Assembly (NCBI GenBank): GCA_963691655.1
Contig: OY829327.1
Coordinates: 58,354,079-58,418,078, forward strand
DNA length: 64,000 nt
DNA from: Toxonevra muliebris
Lineage: Eukaryota > Arthropoda > Insecta > Diptera > Pallopteridae
Reading direction: 5' to 3'
A program made the translations under genes and the position numbers. Shown piece after piece: positions 1-12,160 of the stretch (positions within the stretch are counted from its first letter, which is position 1; every line of letters begins with the position of its first letter). The notes beneath the pieces are model-generated. The model saw only the letters and a list, made by a program, of their open reading frames with translations, searched no databases and was not told the DNA's origin.

Positions 1-140
1 AATAATATTAATTTAAAATACTTTAGTTCACCCGACTTGGTGATACCAAAGTACACAAAAATTAATTCACCAAAAAAAAAAAAAAAGACACAAAAGAAAA
101 TTTAATAATTCGCACAAGATTCAAAAAAAAAATGTATAAT

Positions 141-702
141 TTAAAATAAATCGTGAAATATTCGCACTAAGAAAAATCCTGATCGTCGCTCTCGAAAGCT
201 AGCACAGAACTGAATATAAGTACGGTGCAAAAATATGTACCACTTATATTCAGCCGCATACATTATATTTTCGTCCGCTATGTCAGCAGGACACACTGCA
301 GTTTCTCCAAGAAACTGGTCTCTAAACGGGAAATCATCATACCCATACATGTGTGGGTGTACATGATTACACCCTGGACAAAGTCCCCGACCCAACCAAT
401 TGTATGAGAATTGGCGGCAATGCACCTGTATTAGTGCATAGCGGAGTCATACCGTTGAATTTTCACTAGAAAATCAACCAAACGAGAGAACCAAAGTTTT
501 CCCGTTTTTCCGCAAATTTACAACAAATACACCTCTGCGCTCTCTTACAGAAGTCTCCATATCCCCACTCCCAGTAGTATAATCTAGTACTAAATGGTAC
601 TCTTTTACTATTGTGAATGTGGATATCGGCCAAAAAGAAGAGGAAGAGTGACAGAAGAAAGATAGAGAAAGAAAAGACGAAAAAGGTTAGGAAGTGCAGC
701 AC
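141..702 (-). other. Two unassigned minus-strand ORFs, possibly one broken or spliced small gene
   Basis: The upstream ORF (466-702, 78 aa) starts with a long hydrophobic segment resembling a signal or anchor, then a cysteine-containing stretch (CKRAQRCICCKFAEKREN). The second (141-425, 94 aa) follows and is rich in W, C, H, Y and F (for example NWLGRGLCPGCNHVH). The composition is less biased than the surrounding AT-rich shadows. I do not recognise either protein and cannot show they are joined; the only candidate splice sites give an implausibly short 27-bp intron. They could be chance ORFs. Confidence 0.2.
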
Positions 703-720
703 GCGGCTGCGCTTCCTAAC
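686..720. repeat. GC-rich hairpin
   Basis: GTTAGGAAGTGCAGC is followed after a 5-base loop by its near-perfect reverse complement (GCTGCGCTTCCTAAC, one mismatch in 15). It is unusually GC-rich for this window and lies just upstream of the minus-strand ORF starting at 702. It could be an element terminus or a structured transcript segment; function unknown. Confidence 0.6.
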
Positions 721-3666
721 AAAATTAAAATTAAATAAGTTTAATTTCGCGAGTGACGCGCCGCGGAATTAAATCGCGATATAGTTAACTCTTTAAGTTT
801 TGGTAGGGTAAAAATTGTCCCAACTTTTGCTTAGTTTTTTATGCATGTTGAGATATAACCACCTCGAAAAGTTGAAATTACTTATAGTCGTATGGTTTAA
901 CATTTTATTTACAGTTTCTCATTCAGTTGTCTGTGCTATGAACCAACAAAAATTCTGTTCAACTGGAGTTTATATTTTCTTTAATATCGTGTGCCTCAAA
1001 GAGGTAAAAAACAGAAATTAGTGCTCGAAACATTGAAAGTTGGTAAGCTCATTGTTCGACATTCATCATTCGAATATTTTTCGGCCACAGGTTCGAGCCT
1101 GAGAAAAAGCAATTCAAGAGAAAATAATTTAAAACGATAATAGTAAATAAAAAAAAATAAATTGAACAAAATAATAAATGAAAAAATTTTTTTTGATTTT
1201 GAAATTTATTTTAAAAAAAATTTGAAAAGAAATTTGTGGGATTTGAACCTTAGCCACAAGTGGCTGGGTGCTTGCTTGCGCAATATAGCGTGAAGAATTT
1301 TGACAGTTACTATTTTATAGTTTTGCTCTTCTAAGCGATGCAAATGAGATAAATATATATTTAGTAGTAACAAAAATCATGTGTGTTAGAAATGGATACG
1401 AAATCACACAGCATTTCTGTTAATGCAATAGTTTAGACTGTAAAGCAACAGCACATTGTCTGTTAATATAACAGAGTTCACTTTTGGATGGGATTTAACA
1501 GCAGAATCTGTTGGTTTAATATCCTTTGCGTTTAATATAACAGCATTTTTCCTTCCTGAAAATAATAAAAACAATTTGAAATTTCGTTTTCAGGCCAACT
1601 CTGTGGCCTAAATCACGCTCATCGTTCATGCTTGTGGGGGAAAAGTGTTCAACGCCACTGCGTGCACCCATCATTTTAAAATTTTGTTATTTATTTTTTC
1701 ATTTATTCAATTTATCAATATTTGTATTTTTAAATAAAAGATGACTTAAAACAATTGGTTCAATAGTTCTCTTGCAATCCACCAAATTTTTAAATCGTTT
1801 TTAAGGGTATAAGCATGTCGGATCCCGACAAATAATGCATTTCCCAGAAGGCAAGCTTCAAGTTTGCAAAATGGTTTTGGATGGATAATAATATATGTAT
1901 GAGTCATAAGCTACCGGCCAGTTGTAACTCATTCCAGTCGTCCCATTTTCAGTGCACTATTAAGCCTGCCAAGAATACTTTGCGCGAATTTGTGTGTATC
2001 GTAATATGTTTTCCCATTTACCGATCATAAGTTTTCGTAACAATTGAATTTCACAATAAACAAAAATCAATGGGTACTTTTGTAGTATAAAGAAAGCCCT
2101 TAATAGGGAGAAATTACGGCTAGACAAAAAAACACAAAATTATAACGGTTCAATCACTTATATGTACACCCATCTATAATCGTGTTCCAAACTTGCCCAA
2201 TAGTAATGCTTGAAAGGAAATATTCAACGAAATTAAAGTTCTCCTTCTGGAGTATGCAAAGTAATCGAAACCCAAAAACTGACAATAAATTTATTGCTGC
2301 CATCCTTCTTTTTGATAATTTGCATTGGTTAATTAACTAATTTTCATACTTGTGCCCGTCAGCGTGCCTAAAACAACACTCCACTCTAGTTTACACACAT
2401 ACACACACAATATGCTCTAAGTTAAACATCAAACAGAAGCCAACAACAACTACTGCGTCAACAATATAAACCACAGGAACTTAGTATAGTCTATAGTATA
2501 TTCTAAATCAACGGATTTCCGGCAAATGTTTAACAATTTTGCGTGCATGTTTGTGTGGTTAAGCATAAAAAACGGCCATGTGTGTATATGAATACGTATG
2601 CGTGGATGTGTGTTTGTGTGAAGTACTCTACGGGAAATTGGGCATAAATTGTCTTCAAGTGATATTTCCCGTGATTGGTTCAAAGCAACTGGCCCCCGAA
2701 CTGGTTTCAGATGATACAGAGAGGGAAACTTCATTTGAGTTTCCTTATACTTATTCCTATATAAATTAAGAAAAAATAATAACACCGTTGGTTTATGGGT
2801 TTGAACCTGTACTTGCGTACGCACTTAGTCTTTATCTGAGCTATACACGGCTGTAAGTTGAAAGCTCATGCGTTTTTTTCGCATATCAATGAAACTTCGT
2901 ACCGAGCAAAGAATAAAACATATTAGGAAATCTCCAAACTTTAAAACTGAAAATTGCAATTATAAAACAAAGTTCCACCACTAATAATTTTGACAGCAGT
3001 TGCATGTGTTCAATTATTATTGATTACTTTAATAAAAAAAATAATTAAAAGAAATATTCAGCATTTCTGTATAATGAATTTTCAATATAACGAAGTAATT
3101 TTCTGGCCCCTTCCGAATTCGATATATAGAAGTTCGACTTTACACATACTTATAAATAAAATGTTTGTTTTATTTTTTTGAATTGGCACTGAAACTGATT
3201 ATCAAGGAACTTTTAATTTAATCAAGATTTGAAAATCTAAAAATTCTGCATTGTTTCCAAAGTTAAGTATTTTTGAAAATACGAAAACTGAAAATTGACG
3301 AATTTTGGGAGAAAAAATGTGGAAAATATGTGAAAATATGTTCCTGAATTTCTACTCAATTTTAGAAGACACCTTTCTTTATCAGAATTTGCGGATGTTT
3401 TTTCCGTTATCTTTCGCTCTAGGAAAATAAATCATTTTGAAAATAGGTCTGAACATAAGTTTTTGGACCAAAATTGGAATTAAACTTTATTGTTAACCCT
3501 AAAATTATGCAATCCTGCTGAAAAATGACTAAAAGTGTATACATCAATATCACTTTTATTCTAACATTAAAGGATTCCAATAAAAATTGTTTAACTTTCT
3601 TTGATATTGGCATATCAATATAACTAAATAAAATAAATTTATTGAAAATCAAACTGACTTCAGATT
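721..3666. other. AT-rich non-coding stretch with tRNA-like fragments
   Basis: No convincing gene was seen. At 1234-1290 the minus strand carries a B-box-like GGTTCAAATCC with a structured lead-in, suggesting an old tRNA-derived SINE. A GGTTCGAGCC motif occurs near 1088 on the plus strand. CA-rich microsatellite sequence is near 2393-2412. The short ORFs look random. Confidence 0.4.
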
Positions 3667-5607
3667 TTATATCTGTGGCCATTTGACAAAACGATTTCTC
3701 TCGAGATAAGAAAATTTTCCAAGATTTTTGCTGCAAATGCAAAATTTTATCACTCTTATTTTGGACTAATCGCCTTAATTTGGAACAAAAGATATAGCAG
3801 TTTCAAATCGACTTCTTTCAGTTTTTTTTTTGCGATTGCATTTGACAAAACAGCTTCCCTCAGCAAAATATTGCCAATCCCCATTTGACAAAATAGCTTC
3901 TTTCGAAAGAAGTCGTTTCGTCAAAAGCAAACCTGGCAAAACTGACTTCTTGCCTCAGATAAGCTGATTTCGCAATCCATTGATAGCGAGCGTTCATTAC
4001 GACAAAACATCTTGTGTCGATAAAAGTCCTTTTGTAAAAACGAAAATTAAAAAAAAGTTAAATCTTATCGTAACACAAGTGCTTTTGTTAAAAGGAATAG
4101 AGAAGAAGAGGGGAAAAGAAGCTGTTTTGTTGTTCAACAGTAGAATAAAATCCAGTAATTAAACTTTCATACAAATGGAGTGAGGTAAAAACTAGTGATT
4201 ATGGTCAAAGAAGTATAAGAAGAAGGCGTTAATATGTCTTTGCGTACGGCAAAAAAAAGAAGAAAATAAAAACATCTTTGGCTGAAGGATATGTTGCAAA
4301 CGATGAAAATAAGTATAGTGTCCAGAATTTCGATCATGAGGATTGATCGGTTTTAAAACAACTTCCGTGTGAGGCAACAACATCTCTTGATGTCGGTATT
4401 AGTAGTGATGATAACACTAATTTAAAAGAAACACACGAAAATAAGTAACAAGGCCATCTCTTCGGTTAACAGCCTCGAAAACTTTGAAGATGATGAAGAC
4501 GTTTTTCATAAAACCAATAAAGATAATTTTGATTGAACCGCAACTCATATATTTGCGCAATGTTTGAAAAAGTTATGGGAAGATTACGCAAGCATTGAAG
4601 AAATAGATTATCAATTTCTTGTTGTGGGTTACAGATGGAGTACACTCCATGCTCAAATTTAAAAAAAGAAAAAAATTCATTCATATCACAAAACGAAAAA
4701 CGGTATTTCTTGGACATGCTGTCACCAATCAGTATACATTTACATAATTTTTAGCAACACATTAGAGCCGAAGGAGAACATCCGGTTGAAATCAATACCG
4801 GATCTGGACGAAGAGGAAACTTAAAAACGATAAGTTTCCACTATTTCCTCCTTAAACTTAAGTAAAAATGAAATTCTATGTTTGGATGAGACGACCACGA
4901 TAGTCTAGTGGGTAGTGGACTAGACTTTCATCCGGGAGGTTTGGGTTCAATTCCCGTCTTCTGTTGGTGGTTAATTCTCATAACCTTCGTATATTTACTA
5001 TCAATATGAAGTGTATGAGAATTATAAGATTATTATTATTACCTTGGTTGGTAATGGCAAAACTACCAAGCCGATAAGAAATTGACACACCGCCGTTCGG
5101 GATTGGCGATAAACTGTAGGTCCAACTATGTGGTATCACAATGGGCCGTTCAGGTCTAAGTGTGACTCTCGACAGCCACTCTAACTTAACCTAACTTAAA
5201 AAATATTTTTTATTTATATACCGAAAAATATTAATTTTTGTTAATTATTTGGCTATGGTATTGTAAAAGTCGAAATTTTTATTCAATAAAACCGAAATAT
5301 TTTTTTTCAAATCAACTTCTTTCGATTTTTTTTACATTTCAGTTTAACAAAACAACTTCTCTTGACATAAGTGACTAAGACAATTTTATTTTTTAATCAA
5401 AAGAATTTTGTCAAAACAACTTATCTTTTTTTTTGCAGTTTTAAAGAAAAGTATTCCTCGCAAAATGTTTGTGTATAAAGTCTAACTATAATATTTCTTT
5501 CATTTTCTGTACAAAAACTTTTGCGAGGTATTTCAACAGTTTTTTCGCTCTCCTGAAAAGTTTACGATTTAGAAAGAAGTCGTTTTGTTAAGTGCCCACA
5601 GATATAA
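3667..5607. mobile_element. TIR element with TTTGACAAAACGACTTC subterminal repeats, containing a SINE
   Basis: The ends TTATATCTGTGG... and ...CCACAGATATAA are inverted repeats, continuing into (T)TTGACAAAACGA-type sequence on both sides. Variants of that motif recur at about 3681, 3840, 3885, 5340, 5400 and 5575. The interior (about 4000-4840, plus strand) reads as decayed coding sequence with several stops (for example a stretch around CEATTSLDVGISSDDN) that I cannot assign. A SINE occupies 4892-5198. The superfamily is unknown because no clear target duplication or transposase motif is visible. Confidence 0.6.
4892..5198 (+). mobile_element. tRNA-derived SINE, most complete copy
   Basis: The head has a pol III A-box-like region (TAGTCTAGTGGGTAG, about 4901-4915) and a B box GGTTCAATTCC at 4944-4954, as in Asp/Glu-type tRNAs. 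A shared body follows (TTGGTAATGGCAAAACTACC, then CACCGCCGTTCGG). The 3' tail reads GACAGCCACTCTAACTTAAC and ends in AACCTAACTTA. The same head or body recurs at 40150-40387 (minus), 42755-44078 (split by an insertion) and 46638-46730. A tail-only match is at 19051-19096. Confidence 0.85.
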
Positions 5608-6658
5608 TTTGTATAATTTTGATTTCTAATCTTGCCCCGTCGTTGTATGGAATCATATAACTGTGCGCCGTGTTAAAGTTACTAGTTCGTTTTATATAAA
5701 AGAGTGCAACCTTGAACCGGTTTCTGACTTAAAGAGTAGGTATCAGAACCGGTTCCATTTCCCGTTGGGTATGAGCTAGCGGATCCAGAAATTTTCTAAG
5801 TTGGGGCTTTAATTTTTTCGTCCCATTAAAATTTTGTTTGAATCAGGGTCAAAGACGAAAATGTATAAGATTTTTATCAGTTCGGGGAGGTTAACTCCAA
5901 AAGCCTCCCTCGGATCCGCTAGTGGATGTATGTATACAACATGTATGCATCTGTGAGAATGCAAGGGCTCAACACAATACACATTTATCTTAATTAAGAT
6001 ATTGATATTACAAAAAACAACTTTGTTTACCAGCCAAACTGAAGTTTTTTCCCCTTCTATTTTCTCACAAACAAAACAAACAAACAAGCAAACAAAAAAA
6101 ACAACATTTTCATTTCATATTAATCATTTAAGTTTACGTAAATATCTGAAATATTTTCTTATGTTATTTGTGTGTGTAAAAATGTGGCAATTTTTGCACA
6201 GTAAGCTCACAGGCAACAACATGTGAGAAAAAACTACTTCCAATATGATTAATGAATGTGGTAAGAAGCGTTGGCAAACCACATCTTTATTACAGCATAC
6301 TTACAGGGGTTCGCATGTATGGATAAGTAAGCATTGGCTTTTGTATATGGTTTTCTGCATATTTTAGTTTATTCTCTAGTGAAAATATTGACTTCATTAA
6401 ATCAACATTTTGTTTTCATCTTAAAATACTGCAAACAATAACAACATTTGTTTTGAAGCAATAAGCTTACTTTACTAAAGAGTTACTTTTATAACTGCTG
6501 AACAATTTTTTTATGATCACAAACTTATATTATTCTTATGTAGGCATTCATACATGTATGAATGTTTTTATGTGTGAGTATTTGCTTATTTACATTTTGC
6601 ATTTTCTTTAATTTTCCTTGTCTTTTTTTTACCGAAATTCTTTTAAGAGCATACAATG
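5608..6658. other. Non-coding stretch with two small inverted repeats
   Basis: No gene was seen. GAACCGGTTTCTGA near 5714 pairs with TCAGAACCGGTTCC near 5746. CTAGCGGATCC near 5777 pairs with GGATCCGCTAG near 5912, delimiting a palindrome-bounded block of about 145 bp. These may be remnants of small foldback elements. Confidence 0.4.
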
Positions 6659-6842
6659 CTATGATCAAAAGCAATAATCGCTTAAGTCGGCTTTAAAAAG
6701 AAATGGGTTATATTGTGCAAAAGAATTATGGAAAAAGAAACATAATCCCAAGCGATAGAGTGGCAATCAATTGCATTACTTCAGAACGTGTTTACTTGAA
6801 ATGAAATTTTTAAACTTAAGCGATTATTGCTTTTGACCACAG
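6659..6842. mobile_element. Short MITE, CTRTGRTCA termini
   Basis: TCAAAAGCAATAATCGCTTA near the left end is repeated in inverted form near the right end. The paired ends extend to about 28 bp with two mismatches. The 184-bp element is non-coding. The outermost bases CT(A/G)TG(A/G)TCA match those of the MITE at 22779-23023, suggesting one superfamily. Confidence 0.75.
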
Positions 6843-7038
6843 AATTCGGTGCATTTTTCATGTTTACGTACTTTCAATATTTTTGCATTGTTATGATTCG
6901 TGCCCAAACGGATTTCACCAATACCAATGCAACTTCGACTATATGCTTGTAAATATATTTATATGTATATGAGCACTATATTATTTTAGACTGTGTGCAT
7001 GTGTATATATCTGCCTGTTTGCGTTTCAGTTCAGTTAA

Positions 7039-7554
7039 CCCTTTCAGTACATATTTTTAATCGAGCTCATATAACTTTTGTGTTAAAATTATGATTACCT
7101 ACAACTTCTACAACAAATTGTAAACAGTTTCACTCCTCTGCATATCATTGTTTGTCCACTATTAAAGGTTGAAACATTAAACTTCTGAAGCTGTACACAA
7201 AAATGGGTTAACATTTTTTCCTAAATTTTCGGATTTTCATATTTTCTTATCTTTTGCAAACATACTTGAAAAGCAATATTTCCATTTAGCAATAAATTAA
7301 AGATGTTTTTATTAAAATAATGCAAGCAGATTTGATGACCAATTTTTGCACATAGATTTTTCACTTGACTTCAAGGACAAAACTCTTTTAAAAAATAGTA
7401 TAAGCACTAAATTTCAAATATTTTGCAATCAAAAATCACGAAGTATACCTAACAGAATCGTATATATTTAATATTATTAGTAAAATTTGTATTGCATCAG
7501 TTTTATGCCAGATTAAAGTGATTGTTACCGTATGGTAACAATATACTGAAAGGG
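7039..7554. mobile_element. piggyBac-like MITE with TTAA target duplication
   Basis: The ends CCCTTTCAGTACAT and ATATACTGAAAGGG are inverted repeats flanked directly by TTAA at 7035-7038 and 7555-7558. That combination (TTAA, CCC start) is characteristic of piggyBac-type elements. The 516-bp interior has no transposase-like ORF. Confidence 0.85.
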
Positions 7555-8360
7555 TTAAATGTTGCCACGCTAAGCTGACTTCACAATAAATCGTAATGCA
7601 ATTTTTTTCACTGCAATAAATATTTTTAACAATTTGCAATAATTTATTGTTGTAAGGAGGGTGGTAAAGAGCCCCAAATAAGCTGAAAAAACTGAAAATT
7701 CTCTTTACTTTGTGTTTCGTTGAGTAGAAAATATTGAAAATATGTAAATATATGTATGTGAGCGGGCATTCTAAGCTTCATTACCTTTCATTTTAGTGTA
7801 CTGCATACACATGAGCATAAATATGAATATAATAAAAAGTTTTAATTCTAATGATTTATTTTTTATTTTTGCCAACTAATTGACTTGGAATAGTCACAAT
7901 TCCCTAGTAACTCTGTGGAAAAAAACCTATTTGGTAGTGCGAAAAAAAGTGATAAACTTAGATTAGGTAAATATGTATATAAATTCAAATGAACCGCCCA
8001 AAGTTACATTTTCTAAAATTCATTTATTAAATTTACGTCAGTTTGAGTTCCTATATCCTTAATTCAGTAAAAGAAAAATCTCCTTAAAGTCAAGTGATAA
8101 TTTGAAAATTACGTCAAATCATCTAATGAGATCTGCCAACTGCCAAACGTCAAGAAAGGAGCATTTATGCTTTCCCCAAATAGAATAGAAATTAACTATG
8201 ATATTTACAAATTCAATGCTATGTTACAACCAACAAAAAAAAAATAGAAAAGGAAGCGTCAAAGCTAATTAGTGAATGCGGCTACAGGAGAAAGAAAAAA
8301 ATGCGAAGGCAAATATAGAACTTGCAAATGTCCGCCGCCGAGTTAAACTGACAGGCAAAA
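7555..8360. other. AT-rich non-coding stretch
   Basis: Nothing identifiable was seen. ORFs are short and low complexity. Confidence 0.4.
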
Positions 8361-8370
8361 TGGAAAACAT

Positions 8371-8396
8371 ACACACACACACGCATACATATACAG

Positions 8397-8473
<77 letters not shown>

Positions 8474-8481
8474 AATATATA
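8371..8481. repeat. Compound CA/TA microsatellite
   Basis: A CACA run passes into (AT)n from about 8396 to 8464. The short ORFs over it on both strands are translations of the repeat. The next element has inserted at its right edge. Confidence 0.95.
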
Positions 8482-9105
8482 CAGTATACCGCCAAACCAT
8501 TAGAAACACCATAAATTTCCTCTATTTTTTTTGTAAATGCAGTGATTTTAACAGTATTAAAAATAAGCTGCCAAACTTTTTTTCAGGAAATGATTTCTGA
8601 AAGAAGATGTTATTGCTTGAAAACTTTGTTGGTTTTATTTCTATAAAGATAATAGACTACAATAAAAAAGGTTTTTGCTCCAATAACACACTGTGGAAAG
8701 ATGAAATAGTACGAATAAAATAAGAGGAAATTACGTTTTTTGAGTCGCCTCTTTACGGCTACGTAGATCCTTGGTGGCATACATATAAAGTGAGCTGAAA
8801 ATGCAATTGTGTAGAAACATCTATGCACTTATGGTGCAAATAAAAAAAAAATTTTGGAAGTCAATAGAAAACTTTTTTTTATCCAAAAACGAATCCTTGG
8901 ATTTTTAAAAAAAATTTAACTAAATTTCGGCAGTAAGAATAAACTTTTTCATTATTACTTGACAAATCGGTCTTAAATTGTCACCAGAAAACAATTTCCG
9001 AAAAAAAAGTTTAGCAAAACCTTTTTAAAACTGTTAAAACTCTTTTTATTTTTGAACAAAATTAAAGGAAATTTGTGGTGTTTCTAATGGTTTGGCGGTA
9101 TACTG
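8482..9105. mobile_element. Tc1/mariner-type element remnant with TA duplication
   Basis: The terminal inverted repeat CAGTATACCGCCAAACCATT continues to about 40 bp with few mismatches at both ends. TA lies at 8480-8481 and 9106-9107. The 624-bp body keeps, on the plus strand near 8690-8790, a weak Tc1-like LWKDE...YGYVDP stretch with stops, so it is probably a deletion derivative of an autonomous Tc1-like element. Confidence 0.85.
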
Positions 9106-9849
9106 TATATATAAAATAAAATTTCGGTAATTTGCAGCGTATTAACAGAAATACTAATGCTTTGTTTATTTGTATTTGCTACAAAAGTTAAGCTTGATAG
9201 CCGGCCAGCAGCAAAAGTCATAACATAATTGGGGAAAAACAAAAAGAAAATTAAGGAATGCAAAAATTTTTAGTAAAAAATATTTGCGCTTTAGGATAGC
9301 AATGATTACTTAAATTGAAGATACAAGTTTCTCATTATAAATTCTACAACAACAATTTAAGGTATTTAAAGTTTGGGCTAAATCTGTTTATAATCGAGAA
9401 TTATTTACCTATAGTTATACATACATAAAGAATTTTAAATTGAATTTTGTAATTGAATAGCAAACATCTCATTTGAATGACATGAGCTATGGATTTAAAT
9501 TTTAAATATGTGCATTAAATGTATCATAATTTTAAAAGGTTGTTCTTCACAAATGAATTCTAAGAATATTATTTACAAGAATGTGATGTTGATTAATCCA
9601 TATAGAAATATGTATGCATGGAAATACTGAGAATTCCATTGTGAATACCTTATTAAAAACTAAGTCACTCATTTAACGAAAATAAGTTACAAAGTGAGAC
9701 AATTTGATACCTTAAAAAATCAAATGACCAATGAATAACTTTTTAAAGATAATTCAATCGTTGCCTCAGATTTTCTCTATAACGTTATGTTATACAATAG
9801 GTAGAAAAAATAAGTTATCAAATTGAAAACAAAACTTTAGCATTTTATA
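9106..9849. other. AT-rich non-coding stretch
   Basis: No gene or recognisable repeat was seen. Confidence 0.35.
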
Positions 9850-11140
9850 TCATTATAAAGCTACGTGAAATGTGGTTAAAATAATGTTATGAAAAAAGAA
9901 ATTTGCTTTAATTGTCTTTTAAAGTTTAATATTACTAAGTGACAGAACGATGTTGCAAAAATAAGTTATCAAAAGCTTCAACACCTAAAATAGCCACCTT
10001 TTTCGCTAACAGTTTTAGTGAATTGGTCTTCCGTAATGAAAATAAGATTTTTACATCATTTTGGAGTATTTTTTCCCCAACAATCATTCACCGATTACCT
10101 TCATTCCTCGTTAATTGGGGAGCGTGCTTTAATACATACATTTTCAATCTATCCTTGCATTACCATTTGATGACGAGTCAGGGCTAAGAGATGATCATTA
10201 TAAAATGTCTCCTTTATCATTGTGAATAAATTCCAGTACTTTTTTAAGAATTTTGATTTGAGTTTTGAGATCTGATATGATGAAAACATTAACTACTAAG
10301 ATTTTCTTCATCAAGAACTATTACATTTTTTTTTGGTTTTATATAGTTTATAAGCATTCAACTTGGTTTCCAATGGCATAAATTTTATAAAACCACCCAC
10401 ATTAATATTTGGAGTCAAAACTTTAATGGTTTTAATTCTATAGCGATAACGAATTAAAACTGTAAAGATTTTATGACAAAGCCATCTTGGAGAAAGTCGA
10501 GCCCATGAAATTAATAGAAAATGCTCATAGGGGGAACGATTTTTGCAGAGTTTCCGTTTACTATGGACCCATTACTCACCTCTAAGGCATATCAAAGAAG
10601 AAAATAGTTCTAAAATGTTTGTGCATGGGTAATATAAAATAAATTGCACCACTGAAAACCAAGTTGGATGCTAATATAGTTTCTAATCCTTCAGAAGACG
10701 TGCCAGTACCTGAAGAGAAAAGCTGAATTGGTAAAGTTTTCATTGACTCAGATCAGAATGTCCCATCAAAATTTCTAAAATGGTATTAAAATATGTTCGT
10801 AATGATAAAGCAAATATTTTCTAATGATTTCCACTAAGCTCTGACTCTTCACCAAACGGTAATGCAAGGGCAGGTTGAATAAAGGAAAATAGTGAATAAT
10901 GGTTTGGGCAAAATACTCCAGAACGATGTAAAAATCTTGTTTTCATTACAGAAGACCAATTCACTAAAACTGTTAGCAAAAAAGGTGGCCATTTTAGATG
11001 TTGAAACTTTTGATAACTTATTTTTGCACCATCGCTCTGTCACTTAGTAATATTAAACGTTAAAAGACAATCAAAACCAAATTTCTTTTTTCATATTGTT
11101 ATTGCTATTTTAACCACATTTCACGTAGCTTTATACTGAT
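9850..11140. mobile_element. Long inverted-repeat (foldback) element
   Basis: Arms of about 300-340 bp (left about 9850-10190, right about 10832-11140) are inverted copies. Both encode the same mirrored translation (MTERxCKNKLSK, then ATFFANSFSELVF), which reflects the repeat and not a protein. The loop holds further paired segments (CATTCAACTTGGTTT near 10356 and its inverse near 10655). Loop sequence near 10385 resembles the repeat family at 11713, 36955 and 61333. It abuts the truncated hAT copy at 11156. Confidence 0.8.
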
Positions 11141-11155
11141 GTGAAAATTAACAAT

Positions 11156-12160
11156 TGAGCTAATACAATTAGAGGCAGAAGAAGCAAGCCAAACTTTTTT
11201 ACTTTATAAGGAAGACTTTAAGAATATTGAAATGGAGAGTGAATTGTTAGAGAAGCCGACATTTCCATTACTGGCACTTCACTTTTTTTTTTGCTTTCAA
11301 GGAGGTCAAAAAAATTGAAAATTGTTTCAAAAATTGAAAATTGTTTCGCTCTAGAATATATGTGTAAAGGGATTCTTTGAAATTCTCAGTCGATTGAAAG
11401 TTACAGATGTTTATTTGCGGGCCCTGATGCAGCAGTCATGCATATTTGAACTTTGAAACTAGTTTTATGTTATGTGTTATTATGATGTTAGCGACAGTCA
11501 AAGTCTAAATTAATTATTTTGTTTGAATTCGAGATAAAAATTTAAAAAATAAATAAAACACTTCCCTTCATACTTGCCAGATAAAAAAACTAGCTGTGAG
11601 TAGCTAGGAATTTAAATTTTTTATACAAAATATTTAGTTATTTAAAAAAAATTGCTAAAAAGTAAAAACAACAAATGCTTTTAGGCATTCAACTTTTCCG
11701 GCTTCATAAAACCACGCCCATTAAATTTTTTAGGGTTTTGAGATCAGATTTATGCTTTTTACATTAAAATTTACCAATCCCAATTTTTTTTTAAATCAAT
11801 GAAACATTTGAGAACTAGAGGATTAATTCTGGTTTCGGCTACAGGTCTATCGATTGAAATGCTGATTAAATCTTTGATTTTATTTTTGATTTTAATTTTT
11901 AAATGATTCTTGAAATAAATAATATTTGTCAGCTCCTTTGACGGTGAACAGTTATTTACTGTTACTGGTCAGCTTTTTATTTGGAGTATCTACTATTTAT
12001 ATTTTTCTGTATGGTTGCAAATACATAGGTAGAAAAAATTTACTTTCAGATTTTTATTTTCTATATTTTAAAAATCCTTCGGTCTTCGGCTTCGGCCGAA
12101 GGTTACGTGTATGGCCGAAGTTCGGCTTCGGCAAAAAAAATCACCTTCGGTCGGACACTA
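11156..12160 (-). mobile_element. Truncated inverted copy of the hAT element at 36405-38214
   Basis: The right end reads CCTTCGGTCGGACACTA, the same terminus as the intact element, preceded by the same CTTCGG-rich subterminal block (about 12078-12148). Similarity to the reverse complement of about 36405-37880 extends back to 11156, where the foldback element takes over; the far terminus is missing. The CTTCGG ORF at 11926-12192 is a translation of the repeat. Confidence 0.8.

Noticed and set aside
4892..4960. Possible tRNA gene
   Set aside because: A and B boxes are present, but no acceptor stem pairs and the same head recurs joined to a common body, so it is a SINE.
5186..5198. Telomere-like CCTAA repeats
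   Set aside because: Only two or three units as part of a SINE tail; flies do not use TTAGG telomeres, so this is not an interstitial telomere.
8276..8512. Overlapping 75-76 aa ORFs on both strands
   Set aside because: They are translations of the CA/TA microsatellite (IYIYIY repeats).
9939..11043. Pair of ORFs starting MTER-CKNKLSK
   Set aside because: They are mirror images in the two arms of an inverted repeat; no homologous protein or extended frame.
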